Assembly (NCBI RefSeq): GCF_963678635.1
Contig: NC_087067.1
Span: forward strand, 34,809,509-34,873,508
Length of the DNA stretch: 64,000 nucleotides
Origin: Symsagittifera roscoffensis
Lineage: Eukaryota; Xenacoelomorpha; Acoela; Convolutidae
Reading direction: 5' to 3'
Positions 25,201 through 32,722 of this stretch are shown here, piece after piece. The translations under genes were made by a program, and so were the position numbers. Numbering within the stretch: position 1 is the stretch's first letter; each line of letters begins with the position of its first letter. The notes beneath the pieces were generated by a model, which saw only the letters and a program-made list of their open reading frames with translations, did not search any database and was not told the DNA's origin.

Positions 25201-28200
25201 GGTCCTGGAAAAGATGCTGGGGAGGCAAATGCTCGAGTCCTCCGAGATCAAGCGGCGGTTCGCAGAGTAACTGAATTGTATGTTGAGCGCAGAAGAAAAG
25301 GTCCTAGAATCAGCCAAAACTGGTTTTATCATGAAGCTGAGGCTCGTTTGAAGTTACGCTTGTTCTTCGCATTAGGAAACGATGCAAAGTGACGTTTTGC
25401 AGACTCATTTCCACACACGGATATTAGCGTTACTCCTTTTCGAGAATTTCATAATGGCTGTGAAACGTTGTTCAAGGTGGCACGAGACTATACTGTTGAA
25501 CGGATTAAGCTTTATAACACAGTATTCATGCTGGACAATGATACTTTCTCTTCATTTTACGCTCGACTTAGCGCTCAGATTGCCCTTTGTAATTGGCCCA
25601 ATGCTCAAGAAAGAGAAACACTGAAAGATATTTTTATTGGACGAATTCGTGACGTACACGTTCAGCAATTATTAATTAAGATTTGGATAATACCTTTAAA
25701 CTCGCACTGGAGTGTGAAAAGGGGGCTAGTACGTCCGCTAAGTTCCAAAAACTACTTCCTCACAATCAGTTTTTCAAAACTATTAAAGTTAAACAAAAAC
25801 CCACTTTCTCAATTCAGTCGTCTCGAAGAAAACGTAACTATCCTCAAAATCAAACCAATCGACAAAACACGCAAAGCAATCACGGGAACAAGTCGTGCTA
25901 CTTCTGTGGTAATCCTTTTATTCCGGATCACAGAAAGTCTTGTCCAGCTCGCGAAGTTACGTGTAATCTCTGCAAGAAATGTGGTCTTTTTGCAAACTGT
26001 TGTAATTCATCAAAACGACGAGTGAATTTGGTTCACGAAAAGGAAGAGGTGTCGGGTCCTTCGATCGACTGTAAATTCATAGATGCTGAGTACGATAGCG
26101 AACCAGAGTACGGTATTCTGCAGTTAGAAAGTGCGGTATCGAGCTTCTCAACGATACCCTATAGATACTTTGTATGTCGATAACAAAAAAACCAATTCGT
26201 CTTCTCGGGTCAATTCGGATTCCGATCTCCTCTAGCGGCTGGAAAGTGGAGGAGATTCATTTCCTCGTCTCCGAAAATAGAACTCGAAATCTTCTGGGTC
26301 TAGACTTGCAAGATCAATTAGGTTGGCAATTCATATCCAGGATAGAGTTGCCAACGAAATCAGGCTGTTAGTGGAACAAGGTCATGTCGAAAAACTGGAT
26401 AAAAAAACGACTGATTTTTACATAGCGCCCATCGTGTTGACAGCAAAGAAGGATGCCTCAATCAAATTTGCTCATAACACCAAGCCGATGAATGCCCAGA
26501 TCTGGAAAAACAAGTACCAGACGCCAAACATTCATGAACTCATCAATTCAGTGGCTCAGATTATCACTAAGGATGTACCTGGCAAGGTTTGGTTCACATC
26601 ATTGGACTTGAAGTACGCTTTCAGTTGCCGTTATAATCTTTTACCAGTAGTCATTGCAATTTCAACATCTTGTACGGGGACGCTATGGGAACGTACAGTT
26701 TCTAAACTGGGTTTTACGGCTTAACAGATATGCCAACCAAGTTCCAGAAGGCAATGGACTGTACTTTACAAGGACTAGAGGGTTTCATTTGCTACTTGGA
26801 CAATATTTTAGTAGTCACGAAAGGTGATATTCAAGAACATAACGAGCTGGTAGAGAAGTTGATGCAGAGACTTGATGCGGAAGGTTGGGCACTGAAACTC
26901 AGTAAGTGTGAATTTTCCGTTAACCAATTAACTTGGTTAAGATATGACTTTAATGAGGACGGTTATTCTCCTAATTTTTCAAAATCAGATGCTATTCAAT
27001 CACTCAAGCCTCCAAGAACTCTGAAACAGCTCCGTTCATTTATGGGAACGTTAAATCATTTACAACGGCGTATACCTGATTTGCACACCCATACAGTTCA
27101 TTCTTGGCAATCTTTAAAGGCATGTAATAGACAGTCGTTTCTGTGGGGAGAGGAACAAGATAATGCCTTCAAAAGTATAATCAATCTGGAGGCTAAACTT
27201 CCTAGTTTATTTCACTACGATTCTTCAAAAAACTCACGGGTGAAACGTGACGCTAGTCATAACGGCCTAGGAGCTTGCCTTGAACAGGAAATCGAACCGG
27301 TAGTTTGGGCCCCAACTGCGTTTGCGTCGCGTTTTCTTAATAATGCAGAGGCCAAGTATAGTACAAATGAATTGAAATGTTGGCGATTGTTTGGGCTTGT
27401 GAACACTTTCGTACTTATTTGTTGGCTAATCGTTTTCAATTGCTGACGGATCATAAAGCCATCATTTCGGCATTGAATGAAAATTATATCAATCTCGTCT
27501 TTCTAGATGGGCAGATCGTTTATTACCTTTTGATTTCGAGCTCATTCTGGGGCCACTTTGAGTATTGTGGATTATTTATCTCGCTACCCTACATTTTGGG
27601 CTCCTGCTCCCTCTAACTACGATGAACTTTTTGTCGTTAAGTCCATTGAGGCTTTTAAAAAAGCCTTAACTTTCATCAAGTCATATAGCTCTTATAATTC
27701 GAGTGATGGATATTGACCTTTTTGCAAGAGGGCGTTAATCTTATACCACGGCATCATGTTTTGACTTCATCCAAGCAATCTCCGATAGGGGGCGACAGAA
27801 AATTAACTCGTTCTGTTAACCAATCAAATCACGTTATGCTAATATGTCCTTCAAATTTCTCACCGATAGAGGGCGTCGAGTTATGCTCAAAGAATTTCAG
27901 CCAATCAGAAACGTGTATGCTAATTGAAAATCGTAGACCAGTTTCCCTCACTCAAAATCATTGTCTCCGACCTGAATCTTTCGGAAAAAGTCATACATCT
28001 ATGCTCTCCAAAACAACATTTTCATTTTCTCCTCATATTTTAAAATCTTACCATCAAGACATGAATCTACTGGATCCGAATCTACCAGCTGATACTTACT
28101 CAAAAACTCACTGAAAACGATCTAAACTCTACTTTAACTCACCCTATCGACTCTCAGACTATACTCAACTCAACGGCGGAACAGACTGACCTCCTCACTT

Positions 28201-31200
28201 TTGTGGAAAACTTTCCATTGAGCTCGCTGATTTTCAGACGACCAAAGCCGCGTCCTCCGATGAGGTCTCGACAGTTGGGTCGAATATCTAGAATGGATCA
28301 AATCCGACAACATAATCGAACCCGTGAACGAGCAGCCGCGAGGACTAACTCCAGAAAGGAGCAGTAAGGAGGGACAAAATCAGCTGTTGGAGGCTATGAG
28401 ACGGTGCCGTTTAACTAAACCTGGGAAGTTCAACACAGCCGACAAGAACGGGGTTTTTGCTGTTAATGGCGGCAAGCCGATCCTCTCGAAACCTAAGAGG
28501 GACATTGTGGGACTGCCAGGCATTTTTGATGCTGCCCTCTTAGCTGAACTCACTGAGGAGGACCGCTTTCTGGGCGCTATGAAACGTGCTATTGTCAATA
28601 AAGATGTCACTACCTTCAATAAGCTCTGGTCCTATATGGCTCAATTCTGGCGCCAGGCTGCGGTGGTCAATAACTGCGTGATCATTGACAACAAGTTGGC
28701 AATTCCCGAACCTCTCACACAAGCTGTTCTTGCTCACCTTCATCACTCTCACTCAGGACAGGAGGCTATGATTTTAGCCACCGAATACATCTGGTGGCCG
28801 TTCCTCAACCGACAGATTGTCGATAATTGTGAGAAGTGTCGCAAATACACGCTGTATGGTAAGAATCTTCAGCCCGCTAAGACTTTTTATACCGCACAAG
28901 CATTACCTAATCTGTCTGGGCCAAATCAGGAATTACAATTAGATTTCGCCGGTCCTATATTAGATGAAAAGGGTTCGAAGATTTTCCTCTTAGTAGCCAT
29001 AGATCGTTTCTCTAAATTTCCTTCTGTTCTTATTACCAGAACGACTGGGACTAAGAAGTTTACAAAATTCCTCGCATCTTACATACATATTCATGGTATT
29101 CCTCAATCTATCAGCACTGATCATGGATCTAGGTTTAAAAAAGATTTAGTACAACAACTTTGTTCTAACAAGGGTATTAAACATATTCTTTCACCTGTTA
29201 GAGACCATAGAGGCAGTGGCTTAGTCGAGCGTTCGATACAGACTAAAAAGATAAAACTGGGTACTGCAAAACTTGATCCTACTATTGGTAAATTCAAGGA
29301 AACAATTCAACAAATAGTCGAAGTCATTCGCAAGAGTAATCATTGTGTGCTTAAAAAATCGCTTTTTGAGTTACATTTTGGTCGTAAGCCAAATGCCGAA
29401 TGGTCTCAAGCTTATCATAATGTTGTTCACTCTGATACTTCAGCCCAAAGACTTGCACGAAACCTTCTTACGCCGGACCAGATTACCAGCCAGGACTACA
29501 GCAGGGATCGCGCTAAGGTGGTACCCAGAGGAAGTGCCAGCCCTACGATTACTCCCCGATTCAAACCGATGTTTTCCCTGGAGGGTAATGTTGCTGAGAG
29601 TGAGCCTTACAAGGCACTAGCCGAACTCGCTCGGGTGGCAAATAAGTGGACGCAGTACAAACGAAACCTCCCGCCGGATGGGGGAAAGCCGTCATTCGGA
29701 ACTTGCCCATTCCCTGAAGACGGGTCTTACTCGTAACACGCTTCGTTTCTCGGAGTGTGGGTCTGGTTCTACGCCCCCAGGGGCTCAGACTAGTTCCAGT
29801 AGATTACCAGCTCTGCAACCTCGTCGTCCGACAAAAACAAGTAAATTGAAAACCCGTCTCTTATTCGATCCTAGTCGAGTTAGAGTCTAAGAAAATTATA
29901 GATCGTCAGTCCGTAAAGCCTCTTTTTAAGACTTCTAAATTCAAGATTACTCAGGTTACCGATCAAACTTATGTTACTGACAAAGGGAAAGTTTATCGTA
30001 AAAGCCATGTTTGCCTTAAGCCTAACTTTCGTTATAACATTTCAGTTGGCCAAAACACACTAAATGAACGTCTTCAAGCCTCAGGATCGACCTCTCGCAG
30101 TGCGGTCAAAAGGTCAGCTACTCACTCTCAACCAATGATGTGGGAGAAACGGCCGGAAGTCCCCAGTGTGTCTAATCCGATGGTGGTGGATCTTACAGCT
30201 GATTCTTCTAGGGAGGGCTCGTCCGGATCCTCCCAACATTTACAAGTGGTTAACGAATCTATGGCAGTGGAGAAACGGCCCAAATTGCAGGACTATTTGC
30301 CGCCTGTTACGTTTGCTAATACAACAATTACTTCCCAGCAGCCTAACATGGATAGTGCTACCCTTTCGCCACCTGCTGCCCAGAATACTGGTTCTGGCCT
30401 AGCAGATCCTCGGACTGAATTTCTGTCTTCGGATCGTGTGTCTCCGGAGGGCTTCGCTCCACCCTCACAAAACGCGCATTCAGAACCGCATTCTTCTTAC
30501 CCCTCGTTATCCCTTCCCGCTCAGCCAGTCGTGGATGATTCAGAGGTGGTCAGGACCTCTTTACGTAGTAAAAAAAACCTACGAAATTCTTTGGCGACCC
30601 TCTACGCCACTCTGTTAAACGAGTTGAGGAGGAGGTTCAATATTTACCCTCAGGAAACGCTTTGCCGTTCTCGCCTTCGCCACGGAAACCCCTCATTCAT
30701 GACCGACCTCAGATAGACTTAATGGAGGTGTCCTCTTCCTCATTTGTCAAAGTCAACAAAAATCTCGATGGCGATTGACTAGTCTTTGCATATCAAACTC
30801 TACAAAACTCTATAAAACTTTCTGTGCTATATATTTTGCTTCATATTCTTTGCCACCAAGCATTTGTGTGCCATAGGGGTGCTATCAATCTAATGCTCAC
30901 CTGGGTGCAGTTTATTTTTCTTTAACAAAATTTCGGACTGATTTCCAAAATTTTTCCTCCCGCGGGGAATGTCATGAGGCGACCTTCGGTACCTCGCTGA
31001 CAACTTGTCCTTTTGCAGCCATGCTGCAGATTTATTTATCATTGCTTATCCAAGGTCGCAGATATGGCCTATCTGTGCGTGGTCACTCTGTTGTTTTGTC
31101 ACAGCGTTTGTTAGATGTCTATTTATCTCTTTCTCAAGCTCTATATTCTCTTGGTCAAAGTTGTGACTAATAAAAACTAAATTGGAACTAAGTATCTGAC

Positions 31201-32374
31201 ATTAACCCTTGCAACTAACTAAACAACTAATCTATCAATTTAATTTTACTGAACAACTAAGTTTTTACTCGTTATTTCTCGGCAAATGTCATAGGGCAAT
31301 TCTTTAGGAAGTACCCGAGGGGGGAAAGCATTTAAGGAGATCTTGCTAAACGAGATATCGAGGGCGATTGAGCAAAAAGAAACTTACCACAGATAAATTC
31401 ATACTTCTCAATGGTTCTGCTGAATGAAGCGCTTGGCTTCAGGGCCATCAAATCCATCGAGGCACTTCCAACTGCTTTGCCAACTGAGATCTGAACACGA
31501 AATATGACCGACTGTAAAATTTTTCCCTCTGAAAAAATGGATACCTTTGAAATTGCATCCTTGATTTTTTTTTCAGTATTGGTTGTGACTTTGGGTTAAA
31601 AATTTTTGAGCTTATGAGCTTACTACTATAAACATACATTGAAAATAAAACTGACCATCAGATAAAACTTTCCCTTCTCATCGTCTTCGTGAACTGTGTG
31701 CAAAACAGCCCAAGGATAGCTCTGTGGCAAACCATCTTTAACTGTGCTATCAAACATCACAGTTTCATTCCTCATGAAGGAATCCAGACTCATGAGACGA
31801 AACGTTTGATTGTCGCTTTTCGAGGTCAGATCTACCACTTGGGAATGCACTCCAGAATTTCCCTTTGTCGCACATATCAGCTTGACTCGGAACGAAAAGG
31901 TTTCGCTTCCGTGGCTGATAAATGAGCATTCAACTTCATTACATGATGAGTTGCAGCTGAGATGCTGGGATCCGGACTCATATGATTTGAAAGTTTTTTC
32001 AGCTTGGACTTCCAACATGCAAGCCTCTGAATCTGCATAATTGTAAAATTATACGTATTTCGAAGATACCGTTTGCAATTATCTAAACTAGAGAGAGAGA
32101 GAGATCCTAGGTATCCCAACACAAAATCTAACCCTGTCGTTTAAAAATTGTTACCTCCATACAAAAATTCTGTAAATCAATAATTAATAATTAAAAAAGA
32201 ATTTTTTGAAAAATAAACAAATCAGTTAGTTAGAGTTACTTAAGAAGCATTGCAGAAAAAAAACTAGCTTAGTGAAATGATGAGGTTACCTGTTCCAGAG
32301 AAGACCCAATCAAATTCCAGAAGCACCAGAAGCGACAGGGCTATGAACAACTTAGATGACAGTTTGTGGCTCAT
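4183..32374 (-). CDS. Multi-exon secreted protein with repeated calf-2-like modules (hand-built model)
   Basis: Thirteen exons were joined by eye on GT-AG sites with compatible phases: 32374-32290, 32032-31656, 31490-31388, 24469-24351, 22987-22785, 22348-22285, 16191-16071, 8236-8174, 8088-7738 (or to 7684), 7485-7385, 6041-5840, 4918-4722, 4666-4586. The sum is about 2067 bases, or 688 residues. A signal peptide is followed by repeated beta-rich modules. Three contain a cysteine cluster: CNSSCNEVEC, CVASGCTDALC, CSVGDDHCDGIAC. The C-x4-C-x4-C spacing and the basic sites just before two of them (KRSRR, VKRDL) resemble the start of integrin alpha light chains in calf-2. No beta-propeller, thigh domain or membrane helix is seen, so I do not call it an integrin. 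The 3' end is uncertain: an alternative exon at 4269-4183 also fits. Introns hold a Ty3/gypsy element, a LINE, SINEs and TIR elements. Confidence 0.6.
4586..4666 (-). CDS. Exon 13, possible terminal exon
   Basis: Acceptor ttctcag after a 55-base intron, phase 0, then 26 codons to TAA. It begins VILWFKREIKRR, reminiscent of the GFFKR juxtamembrane motif of integrin alpha tails, but no membrane helix precedes it. It may be terminal or may compete with the exon at 4183-4269. Confidence 0.45.
   Translation of the reverse strand: MILWFKREIKRRCEDIMQMDYPGQDC
4722..4918 (-). CDS. Exon 12, last cysteine-cluster module
   Basis: Acceptor ttccag and donor GAT|gtgagt (consensus), phase 1 in and 0 out. 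It reads VKRDLEMS, a basic site, then CSVGDDHCDGIAC (C-x6-C-x4-C). Order and spacing match the integrin alpha light-chain start. Confidence 0.65.
5265..5800 (+). repeat. Dispersed repeat R2, copy 1
   Basis: Shares ordered blocks with 9840-10270: 'agccaacag', a 'tttttgata..a..aac' block, a 'gcgcc/gctcc..attt' block and 'cttatataagagtctt' against 'tttatatagcagtct'. Non-coding, no terminal repeats seen. Confidence 0.45.
5840..6041 (-). CDS. Exon 11 of the calf-2-like gene
   Basis: Acceptor gcgtttcag and donor CCAG|gttaga, phase 0 in and 1 out, 67 codons. GC-rich compared with its flanks. Contains a basic segment (KWERKCFRRGARG) and three cysteines. It links two cysteine-cluster modules and matches no family I know. 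Confidence 0.65.
6420..7350. other. Intron DNA, no recognised feature
   Basis: AT-rich intron sequence between exons 10 and 11 on the minus strand. I saw no splice-flanked exon, RNA gene or element end. Confidence 0.35.
7352..7366 (+). repeat. Poly-G tract (G15)
   Basis: Uninterrupted G15 on the plus strand. On the gene strand it is C15, about 20 bases inside the intron after exon 10. Confidence 0.9.
7385..7485 (-). CDS. Exon 10 of the calf-2-like gene
   Basis: Acceptor ctgtttgcag and donor AAC|gtcagt. Open only in phase 1 in, phase 0 out, which fixes the upstream donor phase. It reads GVGSSKFFLSGSVYSLVRG, comparable to ISVGKAVGSASMDLMAL in exon 3 and YVGIGITNDLEIE in exon 6, so it ends a repeated module. 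Confidence 0.65.
7738..8088 (-). CDS. Exon 9, furin-like site and cysteine-cluster module
   Basis: Acceptor tttttttcag, phase 1 in. Residues read NEKRSRRVRFSES (furin-type RSRR site) followed by CVASGCTDALC and a strand KYDLKVEFSI, with sequons such as YNMTD. Donor G|gtcagt at 7737 gives phase 1. A weaker donor at 7683 (gtcaat) would add 18 residues in frame. A donor at 7666 is ruled out by phase. Confidence 0.65.
8174..8236 (-). CDS. Exon 8 (short acidic exon)
   Basis: Acceptor ccttttag and donor CACG|gtttgt, phase 1 in and out, 63 bases. Reads KKYIEDDLSDAMTLNET. Both phases agree with exons 7 and 9. Confidence 0.5.
8628..8790 (+). repeat. tRNA-derived SINE-like copy with shared tail
   Basis: A-box-like 'taggctaatgg' at 8632 and B-box-like 'gggttagaatct' at 8674 with tRNA-like spacing. 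It is followed by a tail 'tttgtctgctta..ttttgtcggcttagtt' that recurs at 9225-9257 and 9385-9425. Confidence 0.45.
9225..9425 (+). repeat. tRNA-derived SINE-like copy
   Basis: 'tagctcaatgg' at 9264 is a perfect A-box and 'gatcgattcc' at 9331 is a B-box. The head is followed by the same tail as the neighbouring copy at 8.7 kb and preceded by another tail. Probably tandem insertions of one SINE family; no functional tRNA fold is claimed. Confidence 0.5.
9709..9736 (+). repeat. Poly-G tract (28 bases with one C)
   Basis: G-run interrupted by a single C at 9723. Such a run can form G-quadruplexes and often marks assembly-difficult sites. Confidence 0.9.
9840..10270 (+). repeat. Dispersed repeat R2, copy 2
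   Basis: Collinear similarity to 5265-5800. It lies about 450 bases before the LINE and could be part of a 5' leader, but the copy at 5.3 kb is not followed by LINE sequence. Confidence 0.4.
10725..13790 (+). mobile_element. Non-LTR retrotransposon (Jockey/CR1-like LINE), inactivated
   Basis: Collinear endonuclease and reverse transcriptase parts with many stops and shifts. The start (10731) reads PHIIFVTETWLKN and GGGIGFYV, typical of the endonuclease. Reverse transcriptase motifs follow: DYRPISLLPV near 12160, FGFRPKRSTVDAI near 12280, a KAFDTV..SNLL block near 12390, a broken VP*GSILGP near 12500, and catalytic YADDT near 12590. The downstream part reads QPIIEYG near 12970. The 3' end, shared with the copy at 1.6 kb, ends near 13790. 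It lies in an intron of the large minus-strand gene, in opposite orientation. Clade assignment is from motifs only. Confidence 0.85.
13915..13990 (-). repeat. Dispersed repeat R1, short copy
   Basis: Contains 'cctattttcaatagtcgg' preceded by 'acccgaagacaaacttcc', the core of the R1 family seen in better form at 15.2, 17.8, 23.7, 34.5 and 54.8 kb. Confidence 0.5.
14000..15227. other. AT-rich intron DNA
   Basis: No exon or element end recognised. A short tandem copy of 'attttgagtcaacataac' lies at 14548-14586. Confidence 0.35.
15228..15830 (+). repeat. Dispersed repeat R1, plus-strand copy
   Basis: Aligns in order with 17790-18400: 'ccgaccattgaaaatgggga', 'cacgcaa..cag.t.ccac', 'cacagaaaaaaaa' and 'tgcacagtaac..gctat'. 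The same blocks occur inverted at 34530-35130. No coding frame is shared. Confidence 0.6.
16071..16191 (-). CDS. Exon 7 of the calf-2-like gene
   Basis: Acceptor tttgttttag and donor TGTG|gtacaa, phase 0 in and 1 out, 40 codons. Reads AIWISKLYANSSQAGTETK, with a sequon, then ISGKMHLSGDC. Phase agrees with exons 6 and 8. Confidence 0.6.
16662..17372 (+). mobile_element. Putative TIR/foldback element with AGATCT palindromes
   Basis: Ends CCCGTAC (16662-16668) and GTACGGG (17366-17372) are inverted copies. The inside repeats TTTCAGATCTGAAAT-like palindromes many times (16690, 16770, 17190, 17220, 17310, 17340). No frame codes for a transposase, so it would be non-autonomous. Confidence 0.45.
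17790..18400 (+). repeat. Dispersed repeat R1, second plus-strand copy
   Basis: Collinear with 15228-15830, including the 'ttgcacagtaac' block near 18363. Small ORFs here differ from those in the other copy and are not conserved. Confidence 0.6.
18420..19315. other. AT-rich intron DNA
   Basis: No recognised gene or repeat end on either strand. Confidence 0.3.
19320..20030 (+). pseudogene. FLYWCH zinc finger / MULE-type transposase relic
   Basis: Near 19385-19480 a broken frame reads EHWICSKYQAHNCRASFIT and ends KHNQ, the W-x-C ... C ... H-x-H pattern of FLYWCH fingers with the last H replaced by Q. About 100 codons on comes FWLDDGTF, then after a shift KFFPK and, after another, HQLYSSLVNLSG and KYVFIPIKNEKKLQE. 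A W-x-DGTFK block followed by 'QLY' and a 'YVLL' strand is typical of MULE transposases. Two shifts and stops make it dead. It lies within an intron of the large gene. Confidence 0.6.
20200..21505. other. AT-rich intron DNA
   Basis: No exon, element end or RNA gene recognised. Confidence 0.3.
21512..21645 (+). repeat. Poly-G tract followed by tRNA-derived SINE with duplicated B-box
   Basis: G18 (21512-21529) leads directly into a tRNA-like head: A-box 'tggtgaagtgg' (21532-21542) and B-box 'gttcgaggc'. The segment 'ggtcggatgttcgaggccct' plus 'tcatgaac' occurs twice in tandem, giving two B-boxes about 35 bases apart. Probably a SINE, not a working tRNA gene. Confidence 0.55.
22285..22348 (-). 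CDS. Exon 6 of the calf-2-like gene
   Basis: Donor GAG|gtatgt is strong. With acceptor ctcctgaaag (exon start 22348) the phase fits exon 5, giving EENSVEYSYVGIGITND. A stronger-looking acceptor gcatttcag 22 bases upstream would need a different exon 5 donor. Confidence 0.55.
22785..22987 (-). CDS. Exon 5 of the calf-2-like gene
   Basis: Acceptor tctgttcag and donor TTAC|gtatat, phase 0 in and 2 out, 67 codons. Reads DQHLTCSDWNGNVFMMAYNV and GAYVRVFHITEVERG. Markedly GC-richer than its flanks. One cysteine stands where other modules have three. Confidence 0.7.
23419..24314 (+). mobile_element. TIR element of the CCCGGG family (copy 3)
   Basis: Left end CCCGGGATGACC then 'tctatacacgaaaaat' matches the left end of the copy at 36.6 kb. 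The right end 'gtatgacgagcatttttgtt' followed by 'catCCCGGGTTA' matches the right ends at 37.3 and 38.2 kb. The interior has 'actgtatgataagc' palindrome halves and an R1 repeat at about 23630-23800. No transposase seen. Intronic. Confidence 0.55.
24351..24469 (-). CDS. Exon 4 of the calf-2-like gene
   Basis: Acceptor ggccttag and donor AGG|gtaaaa, phase 1 in and 0 out, 39 codons. Reads SVKCTARAKKAEKLEESRKS, a charged likely helical linker with one cysteine at each end. It lies just left of the Ty3/gypsy insertion and its phase agrees with exons 3 and 5. Confidence 0.6.
24677..24681. repeat. Target site duplication (left)
   Basis: TAGGG directly before the left LTR, repeated exactly at 31292-31296. 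Confidence 0.85.
24682..25016 (+). repeat. Left LTR of Ty3/gypsy element
   Basis: Begins TGTCATGA and ends AAATGTCA (TG...CA). Nearly the same sequence returns at 30970-31291 with scattered differences and a short indel. AATAAA occurs near 24893. Confidence 0.92.
25017..25030 (+). other. Likely primer binding site
   Basis: TGGCGCAGCCAGC begins directly after the LTR end, where the tRNA primer site of LTR elements lies. Primer tRNA not identified. Confidence 0.5.
25105..26183 (+). pseudogene. Gag of the Ty3/gypsy element (frameshifted)
   Basis: Coding is split over three frames (25105-25392, 25440-25680, 25683-26183). The first begins MGLKDNINPQG and holds a C12/P-rich stretch. The last contains basic residues and a knuckle-like cysteine array, CYFCGNPFIPDHRKSC then CNLCKKCGLFANCC, as in nucleocapsid regions. 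It cannot yield one protein without frame changes. Confidence 0.75.
26174..27700 (+). pseudogene. Protease remnant, reverse transcriptase and RNase H of the Ty3/gypsy element
   Basis: The post-protease segment reads TRNLLGLDLQDQLG (about 26270), but no D-T/S-G active site lies before it. Reverse transcriptase follows: HVEKLDKKTTDF, WFTSLDLKYAF, a frameshift at about 26640-26730, then GFICYLDNILVV. The second aspartate of YxDD is N (codon near 26802), so polymerase should be inactive. Connection and RNase H blocks (LKQLRSFMGTLNHL, RDASHNGLGACLEQ) follow with a further shift at 27370. Confidence 0.85.
28324..29736 (+). CDS. Integrase of the Ty3/gypsy element
   Basis: A 470-codon open frame, part of pol rather than an independent gene. 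The zinc-binding HHCC region reads HLHHSHSG ... CEKC. The catalytic core has LQLDFAGP (first D), STDHGSRF (second D) and GLVERSIQT (E). Pol C-terminal coding continues in other frames to about 30716 with a P/S-rich stretch. The first ATG is arbitrary because the enzyme is normally released from a polyprotein. Confidence 0.88.
   Translation: MNEQPRGLTPERSSKEGQNQLLEAMRRCRLTKPGKFNTADKNGVFAVNGGKPILSKPKRDIVGLPGIFDAALLAELTEEDRFLGAMKRAIVNKDVTTFNKLWSYMAQFWRQAAVVNNCVIIDNKLAIPEPLTQAVLAHLHHSHSGQEAMILATEYIWWPFLNRQIVDNCEKCRKYTLYGKNLQPAKTFYTAQALPNLSGPNQELQLDFAGPILDEKGSKIFLLVAIDRFSKFPSVLITRTTGTKKFTKFLASYIHIHGIPQSISTDHGSRFKKDLVQQLCSNKGIKHILSPVRDHRGSGLVERSIQTKKIKLGTAKLDPTIGKFKETIQQIVEVIRKSNHCVLKKSLFELHFGRKPNAEWSQAYHNVVHSDTSAQRLARNLLTPDQITSQDYSRDRAKVVPRGSASPTITPRFKPMFSLEGNVAESEPYKALAELARVANKWTQYKRNLPPDGGKPSFGTCPFPEDGSYS
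30135..30716 (+). pseudogene. C-terminal tail of the Ty3/gypsy pol
   Basis: A 193-codon S/P-rich frame after integrase, preceded by KITQVTDQTYVTDKGKVY-like coding at 29930. No env domain, signal peptide or membrane segment. Best read as the low-complexity pol tail. Confidence 0.55.
30970..31291 (+). repeat. Right LTR of Ty3/gypsy element
   Basis: Copy of 24682-25016, beginning TGTCATGA and ending AAATGTCA, followed by the target duplication. The purine tract before it is short (GCGGGGAA). Confidence 0.92.
31292..31296. repeat. Target site duplication (right)
   Basis: TAGGG, identical to 24677-24681. Confidence 0.85.
31388..31490 (-). CDS. Exon 3 of the calf-2-like gene
   Basis: Acceptor gtgttcag and consensus donor TGTG|gtaagt, phase 0 in and 1 out, 34 codons. 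Reads ISVGKAVGSASMDLMALKPS. The Ty3/gypsy element sits only about 90 bases inside the following intron. Confidence 0.7.
31656..32032 (-). CDS. Exon 2, first cysteine-cluster module
   Basis: Acceptor attatgcag and donor ATG|gtcagt, phase 1 in and 0 out, 125 codons. The mature N-terminus would be near DSEACMLEV. CNSSCNEVEC (C-x3-C-x4-C) is followed by strand FSFRVKLICA and sequons NQT and NET. Confidence 0.75.
32091..32104. repeat. (GA)7 microsatellite
   Basis: Seven GA units in the first intron of the large gene. Confidence 0.8.
32290..32374 (-). CDS. Exon 1 with signal peptide
   Basis: ATG at 32374, then MSHKLSSKLFIALSLLVLLE, a basic n-region and a leucine-rich core, ending in FSGT. Donor ACAG|gtaacc, phase 1, agrees with exon 2. 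This start was chosen because it creates a complete signal peptide right at a splice donor. Confidence 0.75.
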
Positions 32375-32722
32375 TTTGAAGAGTTTTTGGTTTGCGGCTC
32401 GTCACTGACTAACCAAATAGAATAACTTCAATTTTATCTCATCGAACCAACAATAAACTACAAATACATTTTTTGAAAATGATGCACGACTGAATAAATA
32501 CACGGTTAAACAAAAATTATTCAACGCAGCGAGAACAAGCACCAAGAATTTTTAAAGCTTGTTTCAGTCAAAACTGAAATGTGTAATTCAGAACTCAGCA
32601 GTAAATGCCGTAGAATTGATTTACGCGTCAGAACACAAATGAAATATAACCTACCGTCGAACGCAACTATCATATTAAGTATTAATACAAGTTTTTCATT
32701 TTATTTGCAGTGTCGTTTGAAA

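Larger units (their letters stand above)
24682..31291 (+). mobile_element. Ty3/gypsy LTR retrotransposon, full-length but defective
   Basis: A 6.6 kb element with two LTRs and a 5-base target duplication (TAGGG). Order gag, protease remnant, reverse transcriptase, RNase H, integrase is that of Ty3/gypsy. Gag and pol are broken by frameshifts and stops, the protease active site is not found, and the catalytic YxDD is YLDN. Integrase is intact. Close LTR similarity points to a fairly recent insertion. It lies in the intron between exons 3 and 4 of the large minus-strand gene, antisense to it. Confidence 0.93.

Noticed and set aside
4183-32374. Calling the large gene an integrin alpha subunit
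   Set aside because: The cysteine spacing and basic sites fit calf-2, but there are no FG-GAP repeats, no metal-binding propeller loops and no membrane helix. The modules begin right after the signal peptide.
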